Assembly (NCBI GenBank): GCA_944391745.1
Contig: CALXUS010000018.1
Location: 1 to 39,518, forward strand
Reading direction: 5' to 3'
DNA length: 39,518 nt
Source of the DNA: an uncultured Clostridia bacterium
GTDB taxonomy: Bacteria > Bacillota > Clostridia > TANB77 > CAG-508
Position numbers and translations under genes: made by a program. This document shows positions 1-7,479 of this stretch, in pieces. How positions within the stretch are numbered: the stretch's first letter is position 1; each line of letters begins with the position of its first letter. The notes under the pieces were generated by a model that saw nothing but the letters and a program-made list of their open reading frames with translations, was not told the DNA's origin and did no database searches.

Positions 1-83
1 AACTACCGCAATTTTATTGGTTTCTCAAAAGATTCATTGTTTACTTTTCAATGTACTTTGTGTTCCTGACCGGAACGTTTTTT

Positions 84-112
84 ATTATACTATATTGCCT
101 TATCTTTGTCAA
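84..112 (-). promoter_or_regulatory. Proximal promoter P2 of a leftward (probably rRNA) operon
   Basis: On the minus strand TTGACA (107-112) and TATAAT (84-89) are separated by exactly 17 bases, a perfect sigma-A promoter. It is the second of two tandem promoters, both preceded by the same AAAGTG-type sequence. The downstream leader (about 80 to 1) has a GTTCC/GGAAC hairpin and a boxA-like TTGAAAAGTAAACAA stretch at about 37-51. That is the style of a Firmicute rRNA operon leader. The gene itself lies outside the window, so the rRNA identity is inference. Confidence 0.7.
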
Positions 113-232
113 CACTTTTTTGAAATATTTTTTAATATTTTTTTATGTGTTTTAAGGCAAAATAAAAAACTAGTTATAGATGTTTTTTTCTTCTGTTGTA
201 GTATCTCTTAACTAATTCCTTCGTACGAATAT

Positions 233-261
233 ATAATAACATGATTTTGTTTTTAAGTCAA
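233..261 (-). promoter_or_regulatory. Distal promoter P1 of the same leftward operon
   Basis: On the minus strand TTGACT (256-261), a 17-base spacer and TATTAT (233-238) form a good sigma-A promoter about 150 bases upstream of P2. Both -35 boxes are embedded in the same short direct repeat (TCAACACTTTTTT on the plus strand, near 109 and 258). Tandem strong promoters are typical of rrn operons. The remainder of 1-340 contains only T-rich DNA and no gene that I can support. Confidence 0.6.
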
Positions 262-343
262 CACTTTTTTTGAAATTTTTTTATTTTTTTTGTATTTTTT
301 CTTTTGTTGATTTTTGTCTTCTTGTCTGTCCCGTATTTTTTCA

Positions 344-371
344 GTATATTTGTTTGAATTTTGGAAATAAT
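344..371 (+). promoter_or_regulatory. Forespore (sigma-F/sigma-G type) promoter of sigG
   Basis: GTATA (344-348), a 14-base spacer and GGAAATAAT (363-371) resemble the forespore consensus GYATA-N15-GGnrAnAnT. This lies directly upstream of the sigG ribosome binding site. In Bacillus sigG is transcribed by sigma-F and by itself, so the match is biologically sensible. The spacer is one base short of the usual value. Confidence 0.5.
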
Positions 372-394
372 TATCTTAAAAGGAGGCTTATTAT

Positions 395-1168
395 TTGATA
401 AACAAGGTTGAGATTTGTGGTGTTAATACATCAAAATTGCCTGTACTATCAAATGAAGAAAAAAACGTACTATTAAAAAAGATAAAAAATGGTGATAAAA
501 ATGCTAGACAGGAATTTATTAATGGCAATTTAAAATTAGTTTTAAGTGTTATAAAAAAATTCAGATTTAAATCTGACAATGCAGATGATTTATTTCAAGT
601 TGGCTGTGTTGGATTAATTAAAGCTTTAGATAACTTTGATTTAAATCAAAATGTTCAATTTTCAACTTACGCAGTTCCTATGATTATAGGTGAAATAAGA
701 AGATATTTAAGGGATAATAATCCTATTAGAGTAAGTCGTTCTATGCGCGATTTAGCTTACAGAGCTTTAATGGTTAAAGAAAAATTAACAAAAGATTCTC
801 AAACTGAGCCTACGATAGAACAAATTGCAAATGTTTTGGGAGTAAATAAAGAAGAAATTGCTTTTAGCTTAGATGCTATTCAAGATCCAGTATCCCTTCA
901 AGAATCAGTTTATGGTGATAATACAGATAATATATATATAATGGATCAAATTAGTGATAAAAAAAATACTGATGAAAAATGGACTGAGAATATAGCATTG
1001 TCTGAAGCTATGAAAAAACTTTCAGATAAAGAAAAACTTATTATATCAAAAAGATTTTTTGAATGTAGGACTCAAATGGAAGTTGCAGAAGAAATTGGAA
1101 TTTCACAGGCACAGGTTTCTAGATTAGAAAAGACTGCTATCAATCATATTAAACGTTCTTATAAATAA
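395..1168 (+). CDS. sigG: RNA polymerase sporulation sigma factor SigG
   Basis: This sigma-70 family factor of 257 residues directs late forespore transcription. The N-terminus (VEICGVNTSKLPVL, residues 5-18) is the SigG signature. Region 2 carries DDLFQVG (64-70) and the -10 recognition helix STYAVPMIIGEIRRYL (90-105). Region 4 has the helix-turn-helix TQMEVAEEIGISQAQVSRLE (about 227-246). The TTG start is chosen because AGGAGG at 381-386 sits 8 bases upstream and the N-terminus aligns with the family. It is followed co-directionally by a ylmC-like gene, as in Bacillus. Unusually it is transcribed away from sigE rather than following it. Confidence 0.97.
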   Translation: MINKVEICGVNTSKLPVLSNEEKNVLLKKIKNGDKNARQEFINGNLKLVLSVIKKFRFKSDNADDLFQVGCVGLIKALDNFDLNQNVQFSTYAVPMIIGEIRRYLRDNNPIRVSRSMRDLAYRALMVKEKLTKDSQTEPTIEQIANVLGVNKEEIAFSLDAIQDPVSLQESVYGDNTDNIYIMDQISDKKNTDEKWTENIALSEAMKKLSDKEKLIISKRFFECRTQMEVAEEIGISQAQVSRLEKTAINHIKRSYK

Positions 1169-1246
1169 TTTATTATTTCATAATTCTTTCATATATATAA
1201 TATAATTTTATTGATAACTAAAAAAATATATGAAAGGTGTGGTTTT

Positions 1247-1481
1247 ATGGGGCAAAAAGGTATGGATTTCAGGCATAAAGAAGTTATAAATATTAAAGAT
1301 GGTAAAAAACTTGGATATGTTCAAGATGTTTGTGCAGATTTGCAAACAGGTAATATTACTTCTATTATTGTACCTCGGCAGTGCTAAACCTTTTAGCATG
1401 TTTGCAGGCACAAATGACATTGTAATTGAATGGAATAAAATTAAATGTATAGGAGAAAATGTAATATTAGTAGAATTATGA
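1247..1481 (+). CDS. ylmC: YlmC/YmxH family sporulation protein, interrupted by a +1 frameshift at a CGG codon
   Basis: This is a PRC-barrel-like small protein of the YlmC/YmxH family, normally about 77-80 residues and found next to sigG. Frame 0 runs from ATG 1247 (GAAAGGTG ribosome binding site) and includes residues GKKLGYVQDV. It ends at TAA 1385, right after Val-Pro-Arg(CGG, 1376-1378)-Gln-Cys. The +1 frame continues the family pattern with GSAKPFSMF and ends in KCIGENVILVEL, stopping at 1481. Skipping the C at 1376 gives an uninterrupted 77-residue product. It may be a sequencing error, a young pseudogene or programmed +1 frameshifting; the parallel case in endoA favours recoding. Function in sporulation is by family name only. 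Confidence 0.8.
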
Positions 1482-1488
1482 TGGCACT

Positions 1489-1539
1489 AAAAATAATATC
1501 CCATAAATAATCTATGTTTATTTACGGGATATTATTTTT
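1489..1539. terminator. Bidirectional terminator between ylmC and the XRE gene
   Basis: AAAAATAATATCCC (1489-1502) and its exact reverse complement (1526-1539) form a 14-bp stem with a 23-base loop and A/T tracts on both sides. It lies between two convergent genes, so it can serve both. Confidence 0.85.
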
Positions 1540-1541
1540 AC

Positions 1542-1838
1542 TTATTTGTTGTTTTCTACTATCATGTCCAAAGCTTTCCAAAGTGTAAGCCGATATTTTT
1601 CCTTTTCGTCTTTTTCTAATTCTTCGTAGTATTCTTGGAGCATGAAAAGTTGATATAAGTGTAAATTCAAAGCTTTCGCTAATTTTTCCAATGCCTTAAG
1701 TGATGGCTTTTTATGATGGTTTTCAATTTCAGAAATATAGGAATTACTCATCCCACTGATTCTTGCTAGATCTTTAATTTGGTAGTTGTTTGCCTTTCTT
1801 GCTATTCTAATTGCTTCCCATTCTGAAGTCTTTTCCAT
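1542..1838 (-). CDS. XRE-family helix-turn-helix transcriptional regulator
   Basis: The 98-residue protein is a single Cro/C1-type DNA-binding domain. The helix-turn-helix is at about residues 19-45 (YQIKDLARISGMSNSYISEIE), followed by KKPSLKALEKLAKALN, the usual fourth and fifth helices. A charged helical tail (about 70-98) could mediate dimerisation. It has its own promoter with a palindrome in the spacer, so autorepression is likely. It sits between the convergent sigG and sigE blocks, where other Firmicutes have no such gene. Codon 83 is CGG read in frame as Arg, one of very few CGG codons here, which may mark it as acquired. The target genes are unknown. Confidence 0.88.
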   Translation of the reverse strand: MEKTSEWEAIRIARKANNYQIKDLARISGMSNSYISEIENHHKKPSLKALEKLAKALNLHLYQLFMLQEYYEELEKDEKEKYRLTLWKALDMIVENNK

Positions 1839-1888
1839 AACGGCCTCCTAGAATTATCTAATACGACTTTACTACATACTACTATTGA

Positions 1889-1918
1889 ATTATATCAAAT
1901 TATACATGTATAAGTCAA
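1889..1918 (-). promoter_or_regulatory. Promoter of the XRE gene with a palindromic operator in the spacer
   Basis: On the minus strand TTGACT (1913-1918), an 18-base spacer and TATAAT (1889-1894) form a sigma-A promoter. A perfect 14-bp palindrome TTATACATGTATAA (1900-1913) fills most of the spacer. A dyad between -35 and -10 is a classic autorepression site for Cro/C1-like proteins. Confidence 0.65.
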
Positions 1919-1936
1919 TTTCTCTTTGTAATCTAA

Positions 1937-2671
1937 TTATCCTGTTTTGCTTAATATTTCTTTTTTCATTTTATTGATTATTTTCTTTTCTAACCTTGAT
2001 ATATAACTTTGTGATATTCCAAGCATATCTGCTACTTCTTTTTGCGTTTTTTCTGTTCCAGTTTTAAATCCAAATCTTAATTCCATTATGTTTTTTTCTC
2101 TATTATTTAGTTTTGATATTGAAGCTTTTAACAATTTTTTATCTACTTCATCTTCTATTCCTCTTGAAGTAATATCATCGTCCGTTCCAAGTATATCTGA
2201 TAATAATAATTCATTTCCATCCCCATCTTGATTTAGTGGTTCATCTATTGATATTTCACTTTTTAATTTATTGCTTCTCCTTAAATGCATTAGTATTTCA
2301 TTTTCTATACATCTAGAAGAATATGTGGCTAACTTTATATTTTTATTACTATTAAATGTATTTATAGCTTTCATTAATCCTATTGTTCCAATAGATATTA
2401 AATCTTCTAATCCAACTCCTGTGTTCTCAAATTTTTTGGCTATATAAACTACTAGCCTTAAATTATGTTCTACCAATTTCTTTTTTGCTTCATCGTCGCC
2501 ATTCGATAATTTTTCTATTTCTTCTGCTTCTTCTTTTGCATCTAAAGGCGCTGGCAGATTATCATTTCCGCCTATATAAAATATATTTTCATTTTCATTT
2601 TCATTTTCATATTCATCATTTTTTTGAATATACTTTTCGTACATTCTGCTTATCATTTCCAATATCTGCAT
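1937..2671 (-). CDS. sigE: Sporulation sigma factor SigE (pro-protein)
   Basis: SigE (244 residues) is the early mother-cell sigma factor, made as a membrane-tethered pro-protein and cleaved by SpoIIGA. Residues 1-29 are the pro-region and include a run of alternating Glu/Asn just before the conserved YIGG (32-35). Region 2 has [16 protein letters not shown] and [14 protein letters not shown]. The C-terminus holds the helix-turn-helix [20 protein letters not shown]. The ATG at 2671 is preceded by AAGGAG and gives the expected family length. The gene overlaps the end of spoIIGA by 56 bases, which suggests translational coupling of protease and substrate. Confidence 0.97.
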   Translation of the reverse strand: MQILEMISRMYEKYIQKNDEYENENENENIFYIGGNDNLPAPLDAKEEAEEIEKLSNGDDEAKKKLVEHNLRLVVYIAKKFENTGVGLEDLISIGTIGLMKAINTFNSNKNIKLATYSSRCIENEILMHLRRSNKLKSEISIDEPLNQDGDGNELLLSDILGTDDDITSRGIEDEVDKKLLKASISKLNNREKNIMELRFGFKTGTEKTQKEVADMLGISQSYISRLEKKIINKMKKEILSKTG

Positions 2672-3533
2672 TTTGCTTTTCTCCTTCCACTAACTCCAAA
2701 CCTATTAGTGCGTGATAATCCTTATTTATTTTTTTGTCATAGATTCCAATGATTACATCATAAACATATTCTTTTTTATCTTCATATTCTATTTTTACAA
2801 AGTCTGGTTTTACTCCTATCAACATTCCATTTTGTTTTCCTATTGAATTAAATGGTATTATTTTTAATTTTAATTTTCCTCTGTTTTCTTCATCACCTCC
2901 TATAATTTTTTCCAAATCTATATTATCAAAATTTTTTATACTACTTTTTTCTACTATGATTACTGGCTTTTTACTTATTGGCTCTTTTAAAGTATTTCCG
3001 GAATCTATGTAAGCTTTTATTTCTGATTTTTGTTTATTAATACTAATTTCTATATTGCATAGCATATCCTTCTTTTTTAATTGCCTTTTATTTAAATGAA
3101 ATGCTATCTGTATTATGCAAAATCCGATAATTCCAGCAATTATTGTCATTTTCATTGGATAAGTTCCAACTAGCACACCATCTTTGAACACAATATTTTT
3201 AGGGCTTACCATATAGAGCAGCGCTAAAGCGCATCCTCCAATTACGAATGATGTTAAATAAAAAAGTAATATAAGTTTCAATAATTTTTTTATATTTTGT
3301 GGATTAAATGCTATATATATCATTATTATTGACAGTAAAACTTTCATAAATATATTAGAATATATTGGAATTATATTTAGGTACGATATTATTGCATATA
3401 GTCCTCCAAATGAGCTAGACGCTATTAATCTTAATTGTTTCATTTGTATTTTCTGTATGAATCCTGTCGCAAATAATATAATATAGTTCATAAGTATGTT
3501 TTCTATAAAAACAATATCTAGATAAACCGTCAT
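2616..3533 (-). CDS. spoIIGA: Sporulation sigma-E factor processing peptidase SpoIIGA
   Basis: This is a membrane aspartic protease that processes pro-SigE at the asymmetric septum. The product has 305 residues. The N-terminal half (about 1-155) is five hydrophobic segments beginning [17 protein letters not shown]. The C-terminal cytosolic domain contains the catalytic DSGN motif, with Asp at about 177 (Asp183 in B. subtilis). The frame stays open upstream through a low-complexity Pro-Gln-Lys-His stretch encoded by repeat DNA. I chose ATG 3533 because GGAGAAA precedes it and family homology begins there. It lies between ftsZ and sigE, the standard clostridial order. Confidence 0.95.
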   Translation of the reverse strand: MTVYLDIVFIENILMNYIILFATGFIQKIQMKQLRLIASSSFGGLYAIISYLNIIPIYSNIFMKVLLSIIMIYIAFNPQNIKKLLKLILLFYLTSFVIGGCALALLYMVSPKNIVFKDGVLVGTYPMKMTIIAGIIGFCIIQIAFHLNKRQLKKKDMLCNIEISINKQKSEIKAYIDSGNTLKEPISKKPVIIVEKSSIKNFDNIDLEKIIGGDEENRGKLKLKIIPFNSIGKQNGMLIGVKPDFVKIEYEDKKEYVYDVIIGIYDKKINKDYHALIGLELVEGEKQNADIGNDKQNVRKVYSKK

Positions 3534-3566
3534 TTTTTCTCCATTTTTTATTTTTTGTTTTTTCGA

Positions 3567-3601
3567 GATGTTTTGAGGATGTTTTTGGGGATGTTTTTGG
3601 G
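3567..3601. repeat. Short tandem repeat upstream of spoIIGA
   Basis: Three near-identical units of 11-12 bases (GATGTTTTGAG, then GATGTTTTTGGG twice) abut the left arm of a large inverted-repeat element. The tract is untranslated if spoIIGA starts at 3533. Confidence 0.7.
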
Positions 3602-3681
3602 GACACCTTCCGAAAACAGCTGTTTTAATATTTTGGTAGCTGTTTTTGGAAGGTGTCCCCAAAAACAGCTACCAAAATATT
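3599..3681. repeat. Overlapping, mutually exclusive inverted repeats in the ftsZ-spoIIGA spacer
   Basis: A 23-base arm at 3599-3621 (GGGGACACC...) pairs with 3638-3660 with one mismatch. The 21-base segment 3627-3647 pairs perfectly with 3661-3681 (AAAAACAGCTACC...) across a 13-base loop. The two hairpins share 3638-3647, so only one can form fully. The G/C-rich GGGGACACC...GGTGTCCCC arms stand out from the AT-rich surroundings. This may be an interspersed palindromic repeat, and may act on the leader of spoIIGA-sigE; function is not known. Confidence 0.75.
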
Positions 3682-3741
3682 GTTATTCTTATTTTAGAAT
3701 TAACCGAATAAAAAAGCTGTCAAATTTAAGGACAAAAAAAT

Positions 3742-3783
3742 AAGAAATGAACGACTTTTTATTATTTTTTTCGTTCATTTCTT
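3742..3783 (-). terminator. Rho-independent terminator of the ftsZ operon
   Basis: A perfect 13-bp stem (AAGAAATGAACGA at 3742-3754 with 3771-3783) and a 16-base loop are followed on the minus strand by a T-run. It lies 25 bases after the ftsZ stop. It would separate division-gene transcripts from spoIIGA-sigE, which therefore probably has its own promoter below it. Confidence 0.85.
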
Positions 3784-3807
3784 TATATATAAACTATAAA
3801 TTAAATT

Positions 3808-4914
3808 TTATTTATTTAAATTCTTATTCTTTTTTAAGAATGGTGGTATATCTAAGTAGTCTGTTCCGCTATCTGTATTTGGAACTGGAGTTGATGATTT
3901 TGTTGGCCATGCAGTTTTTCCAATTGTAGTTTCTTTTGCTCCTGGTTCTTTATCGAATCCTGTTGCAATAACTGTAATTACTATATCTTCATCTAAGCTC
4001 TTATCTATTACTGCACCAAAGATGATATTTGCTTCTGGGTCAACGCTTCTTTGAACAAGTTCTGCTGCTGTGTTTACTTCATGTAATCCTAGGTTTTCTC
4101 CACCAGTTACATTTATTATAACACCTCTTGCTCCTTCGATAGTTGTTTCTAGTAAAGGACTTTGTATAGCTTGTTTTGCAGCATCCTCTGCTCTGTTTTC
4201 ACCAGATGCTCTACCTATTCCCATGTGTGCCATACCTGTATTTAACATTATTGTTTTTACATCTGCAAAGTCTAGGTTTACTAGTCCTGGTACTTTAATT
4301 AAATCTGATATACCTTGTACACCTTGTCTTAATACATCATCTGCCATTTTGAAAGCTTCTACTATTGATGTTTTTCTATCTATTATTTGTAATAGTTTGT
4401 CATTTGGTATTACTACTAATGTGTCAACTTTGCCTTTAAGACTTTCTATTCCTCTTTCTGCTTGAGTAAGTCTTTTCTTTCCTTCAAAAGTAAATGGTTT
4501 TGTAACTACAGCAATTGTAAGTATTCCCATTTCTTTAGCAATACTAGCTACTATTGGTGCTGCACCAGTACCTGTTCCTCCTCCCATTCCAGCAGTAACA
4601 AATACCATATCTGCACCTTTTATTGCTTCTGATATTTCAGTTTTACTTTCTTCAGCTGCTTGAGCTCCAATATCTGGGTTAGCTCCGGCTCCTAGACCTC
4701 TTGTTATTTTTTCGCCAATTTGTATTTTAGTTCCGGCTTTTGATAAAAGAAGAGCTTGTCTATCTGTATTTACAGTAACAAATTCAACTCCTTCTATTCC
4801 TGAGTCTACCATTCTGTTTACTGCATTATTTCCTGCTCCACCTACACCTATAACTTTTATTACAGCTGTTTCTTCTGTTCCATAATTTTCATCATAGTTA
4901 TTATCCATCAACAT
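3808..4914 (-). CDS. ftsZ: Cell division protein FtsZ
   Basis: FtsZ is the tubulin-like GTPase that forms the division ring. The 368-residue protein has [13 protein letters not shown] (about 23-35), the tubulin signature [12 protein letters not shown] (109-120), the T7 synergy loop NLDFADVK (213-220), and a short linker to the C-terminal peptide [11 protein letters not shown] that binds FtsA. ATG 4914 has AGGAGG eight bases upstream; a second ATG two codons later is possible. It is the last gene of the smc-to-ftsZ block and is followed by a terminator. Confidence 0.98.
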   Translation of the reverse strand: MLMDNNYDENYGTEETAVIKVIGVGGAGNNAVNRMVDSGIEGVEFVTVNTDRQALLLSKAGTKIQIGEKITRGLGAGANPDIGAQAAEESKTEISEAIKGADMVFVTAGMGGGTGTGAAPIVASIAKEMGILTIAVVTKPFTFEGKKRLTQAERGIESLKGKVDTLVVIPNDKLLQIIDRKTSIVEAFKMADDVLRQGVQGISDLIKVPGLVNLDFADVKTIMLNTGMAHMGIGRASGENRAEDAAKQAIQSPLLETTIEGARGVIINVTGGENLGLHEVNTAAELVQRSVDPEANIIFGAVIDKSLDEDIVITVIATGFDKEPGAKETTIGKTAWPTKSSTPVPNTDSGTDYLDIPPFLKKNKNLNK

Positions 4915-4952
4915 AAAGCTTTCCTCCTAATATATTTTATACATTTTATATC

Positions 4953-6179
4953 TTACGAATAAAAGAATTCTTTAACTTTTTCTATTATATTCTTAAAAAA
5001 TCCTTTATCTGAATTTATATCTAAACTGCTTGACACATTTTTTGCAAATGGTCTAGATGCTATATATCTAACAAGTGCATAGGCTGTTGCATAGTTTGGC
5101 TTAATTATACTTGCTATTTTGTTATTTGCCATCTTTACTGGAATATTTAAAGTTATTTTTCCTACAATATCACTTTTGCTAATGCTTGTTATTCCTTGAC
5201 CAGTAATTACAACAGTATTAATATTTTGTTTGATACCTTGATTAGATACATCTTGATTAACTAATTCAAACATTTGCTCAACTCTTGCTTCAATTATTTC
5301 AACAATTTCTGAACTTTTAACAATTTTGTTGTTTTCATCTTTTGCAGTATTTAGCACAACATCGGTATCATTATCTATATATGATTTTAATGCTAAACCA
5401 TACTGTCTTTTAAGTCTTTCTGCTTCATCTAATGATATTCCTAAAACAACGGCTATATCATTAGTTATATTATTTCCTCCTACTGGAATTGAATTAGTGT
5501 ATACATATCTATCTCCATCAAATACACCTATGTTCATTGTTTCTGCTCCAATATCTAATAGCATAACATAATCTTTTTGTTCCATAGCATCTAAAACAAG
5601 ATTTTTTTCTGCTAATGTTATTGGAACCATTCCATCTATATCCACATCTACTTTTTTGAATATATTAGTTATAACTCTCATGTAATCTTTATCTGCTAAT
5701 ATAATCTGTGCATTTAATGTAAACTTTCCACTGAATGTTCCTATTGGGTCATCTACTTTTTTTCCATCTTCTAATACAAATTCATTTATTACTATATCTA
5801 TTATTTGTTTTCCTTCAGGTATATCTATATCTTTTGCTTGCATTAAACTACTTGATACATCTCTTGCTGATATTCCCGAATATTTATCTTTAGCTTCTTT
5901 TGTAACACTATTTTGTACAATGGTAACATATTTTCCTGGTATAGTTATGTATGCTGAATTTATTTTCATATTCATTTCTTTTTCAGCTTCTTTTATAACA
6001 TAAGATATAGATTCGCTTAATGATTGTTCATCTACTATTTTTCCTTTTTGTATTCCATTGCTTCTTTTACTGGTGTTACAAATAACTTCAATCTGATTAA
6101 AGTTATTGACTTCTCCTACTACTAAGCTTATCTTAGACGCACCGATGTCAATACTCACTATTATGTCACCTATAGCCAA
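4953..6179 (-). CDS. ftsA: Cell division protein FtsA
   Basis: FtsA is the actin-like ATPase that anchors FtsZ to the membrane. The 408-residue product begins with the phosphate-1 motif SIDIGASKISLVVGE. It contains the 1C/SHS2 insertion and the second phosphate motif LLDIGAETMNIGVF. The end FFKNIIEKVKEFFYS is an amphipathic helix, the membrane-targeting sequence. I chose TTG 6179 because GGAGG is 8 bases upstream and it leaves the family N-terminus; an in-frame TTG at 6203 has no such site. It lies immediately upstream of ftsZ. Confidence 0.95.
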   Translation of the reverse strand: MAIGDIIVSIDIGASKISLVVGEVNNFNQIEVICNTSKRSNGIQKGKIVDEQSLSESISYVIKEAEKEMNMKINSAYITIPGKYVTIVQNSVTKEAKDKYSGISARDVSSSLMQAKDIDIPEGKQIIDIVINEFVLEDGKKVDDPIGTFSGKFTLNAQIILADKDYMRVITNIFKKVDVDIDGMVPITLAEKNLVLDAMEQKDYVMLLDIGAETMNIGVFDGDRYVYTNSIPVGGNNITNDIAVVLGISLDEAERLKRQYGLALKSYIDNDTDVVLNTAKDENNKIVKSSEIVEIIEARVEQMFELVNQDVSNQGIKQNINTVVITGQGITSISKSDIVGKITLNIPVKMANNKIASIIKPNYATAYALVRYIASRPFAKNVSSSLDINSDKGFFKNIIEKVKEFFYS

Positions 6180-6218
6180 AGCAAATACCTCCAGTCTGCT
6201 CAATTTTTTCTAGTATGC

Positions 6219-6247
6219 ATATTATTATATTTTTCAAAAAAAGTCAA
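6219..6247 (-). promoter_or_regulatory. Probable ftsA-ftsZ promoter
   Basis: On the minus strand TTGACT (6242-6247), a 17-base spacer and TAATAT (6219-6224) lie about 40 bases upstream of the ftsA start. The sbp-ftsA spacer is the largest gap inside the division cluster, which supports an internal promoter. Confidence 0.5.
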
Positions 6248-6302
6248 TAGAAATAGACATATTTCTGTAATATTTTTGTAACCAGTTTGTAATAATGTTT
6301 TA

Positions 6303-6680
6303 TTACTTATTTTTCGCCTTTTTCTCTGCTTTTTCTCTTCTTTCAGATATCTTAGAAAGATAATATCTACGTATAATTCCTAAGTTATTAAACATTCTTC
6401 CAACAAAAACAATTATTGCTGCTAAATAAATATCTACATTTAATTTTTCGCCCAAATATGTTAATAACATTGCTAATATTGCATTAACGAAAAATCCTGA
6501 AATAAAGACTTTCATATCAAAATTTTTCTTTATGTTTGATGCAATCCCTCCAAACACCGAATCTAGAGCTGCTACAATTGCTATTGCTAAATATTGTGAC
6601 ACCGTATATGGAATAGTTGGTGCTAAAAATCCAATTATAATTCCTAAAACACACCCTGCTATTATTGCTATTATCATCAT
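6303..6680 (-). CDS. sbp: Small basic family protein (Sbp, DUF1290)
   Basis: Sbp is a small integral membrane protein found next to ftsA/ftsZ in Firmicutes. The 125-residue product has three hydrophobic stretches (about 2-20, 24-42, 63-100) around GGIASNIKKNFD and a Lys/Arg-rich cytosolic tail (KISERREKAEKKAKNK). The frame is open upstream into the DUF881 gene, but ATG 6680 has AGGAGG nine bases upstream and matches family length (about 120). The molecular function is unknown, with a division-linked role inferred from context. Confidence 0.88.
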   Translation of the reverse strand: MMIIAIIAGCVLGIIIGFLAPTIPYTVSQYLAIAIVAALDSVFGGIASNIKKNFDMKVFISGFFVNAILAMLLTYLGEKLNVDIYLAAIIVFVGRMFNNLGIIRRYYLSKISERREKAEKKAKNK

Positions 6681-6681
6681 A

Positions 6682-7434
6682 CTATTGTACCTCCTGTAAA
6701 TATTTACTATCAATCTCTCTAGTATAAGCTCCAATTTCAATATTATTATCTTGTTTTACTTCTATAGCCATACCATTTGCTTTCATCTGATCAATATATC
6801 CACTATTTTTTATACTTAATGTACTCATTAAATATGTTGGGTCTCCTATTGCTTTTACTACATAAGGAGAAGTTAATCTTACATCTCCATATAATATAAT
6901 AAGACCATCATTTAATGTTACAATATCTGCTAGATTAATTATTCTATTATCATTTATTGAAATAGCTTCAGCTCCTGCATATTTTAATTCATTTAATAGA
7001 AGAAGTAAATCATCTGAAACATAAGTATATAGTGATTCATCAGTATCTGTTAATGTTACTATTACTCCACTACCTTTAACATTAGTTAGTCCTAATAATG
7101 TTTTAGATTGTTCTATTTCTTGATCTAATAATTCAGTAGTTTCTTTATTTTCATTTATAGCTGTTTCATATTCATTTATTGTATTTTGATTAGCTGTATA
7201 TTGCTCCATGGTTTCTTCATATTTAGATTTGTAACTAGCAATTTGAGTTCTTAATTCGTCATCTCTCATATTTTCTATATCAAGTTCTCTGGACTCATTA
7301 ACTGTTCGAAATTGAAGAAAAATTGATGCAACTAATAATAAAGTTATTATACCAGCTACAATTGATAAAACTAAAGTTGCTTTATTTATTGGCTTTTTTT
7401 CTTTTATTACTTTGCTTTTTTTCTTTTTTTCCAT
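6682..7434 (-). CDS. DUF881 family protein (YlxW/YlxX-like), second copy
   Basis: This 250-residue, single-pass membrane protein has a Lys-rich cytosolic N-terminus (1-18), a TM segment at about 20-42, an extracytoplasmic coiled coil (about 50-110) and the DUF881 domain with LLGLTNVKGSGVIVTLTD, LLNELKYAGAEAISIND and PYVVKAIGDP. It is paralogous to the next gene upstream (7480-8193); paired DUF881 genes next to sbp are usual in this cluster. Its biochemical role is unknown, with a division or cell-wall link suggested by context. It ends one base before the sbp start. Its start is unusual because a hairpin separates it from the Shine-Dalgarno sequence. Confidence 0.9.
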   Translation of the reverse strand: MEKKKKSKVIKEKKPINKATLVLSIVAGIITLLLVASIFLQFRTVNESRELDIENMRDDELRTQIASYKSKYEETMEQYTANQNTINEYETAINENKETTELLDQEIEQSKTLLGLTNVKGSGVIVTLTDTDESLYTYVSDDLLLLLNELKYAGAEAISINDNRIINLADIVTLNDGLIILYGDVRLTSPYVVKAIGDPTYLMSTLSIKNSGYIDQMKANGMAIEVKQDNNIEIGAYTREIDSKYLQEVQ

Positions 7435-7472
7435 TAGCTATTTTTTATGATATTAAATATCATAATCTCCTT
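7434..7472 (-). promoter_or_regulatory. Hairpin and nine-codon mini-frame in front of the second DUF881 gene
   Basis: AAGGAG (7467-7472) is the only good ribosome binding site, but it lies more than 30 bases before the DUF881 ATG at 7434. Between them is a perfect 19-base palindrome TATGATATTTAATATCATA (7446-7464). An ATG inside it (7463) opens a mini-frame MIFNIIKNS whose TAA overlaps the DUF881 ATG as TAATG. Either the hairpin brings the site close to the start, or a leader peptide is translationally coupled. Confidence 0.55.
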
Positions 7473-7479
7473 TCTAAAT

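Noticed and set aside
3415..3662. Extended N-terminus of SpoIIGA with Pro-Gln-Lys-His repeats
   Set aside because: The extra residues come from the tandem repeat and palindrome DNA. The family sequence and ribosome binding site both begin at 3533.
4070..4465. Long plus-strand reading frame inside ftsZ
   Set aside because: It is antisense to a conserved gene, has no ribosome binding site and no recognisable product. The same holds for the plus-strand frames inside smc, murA, minD and minE.
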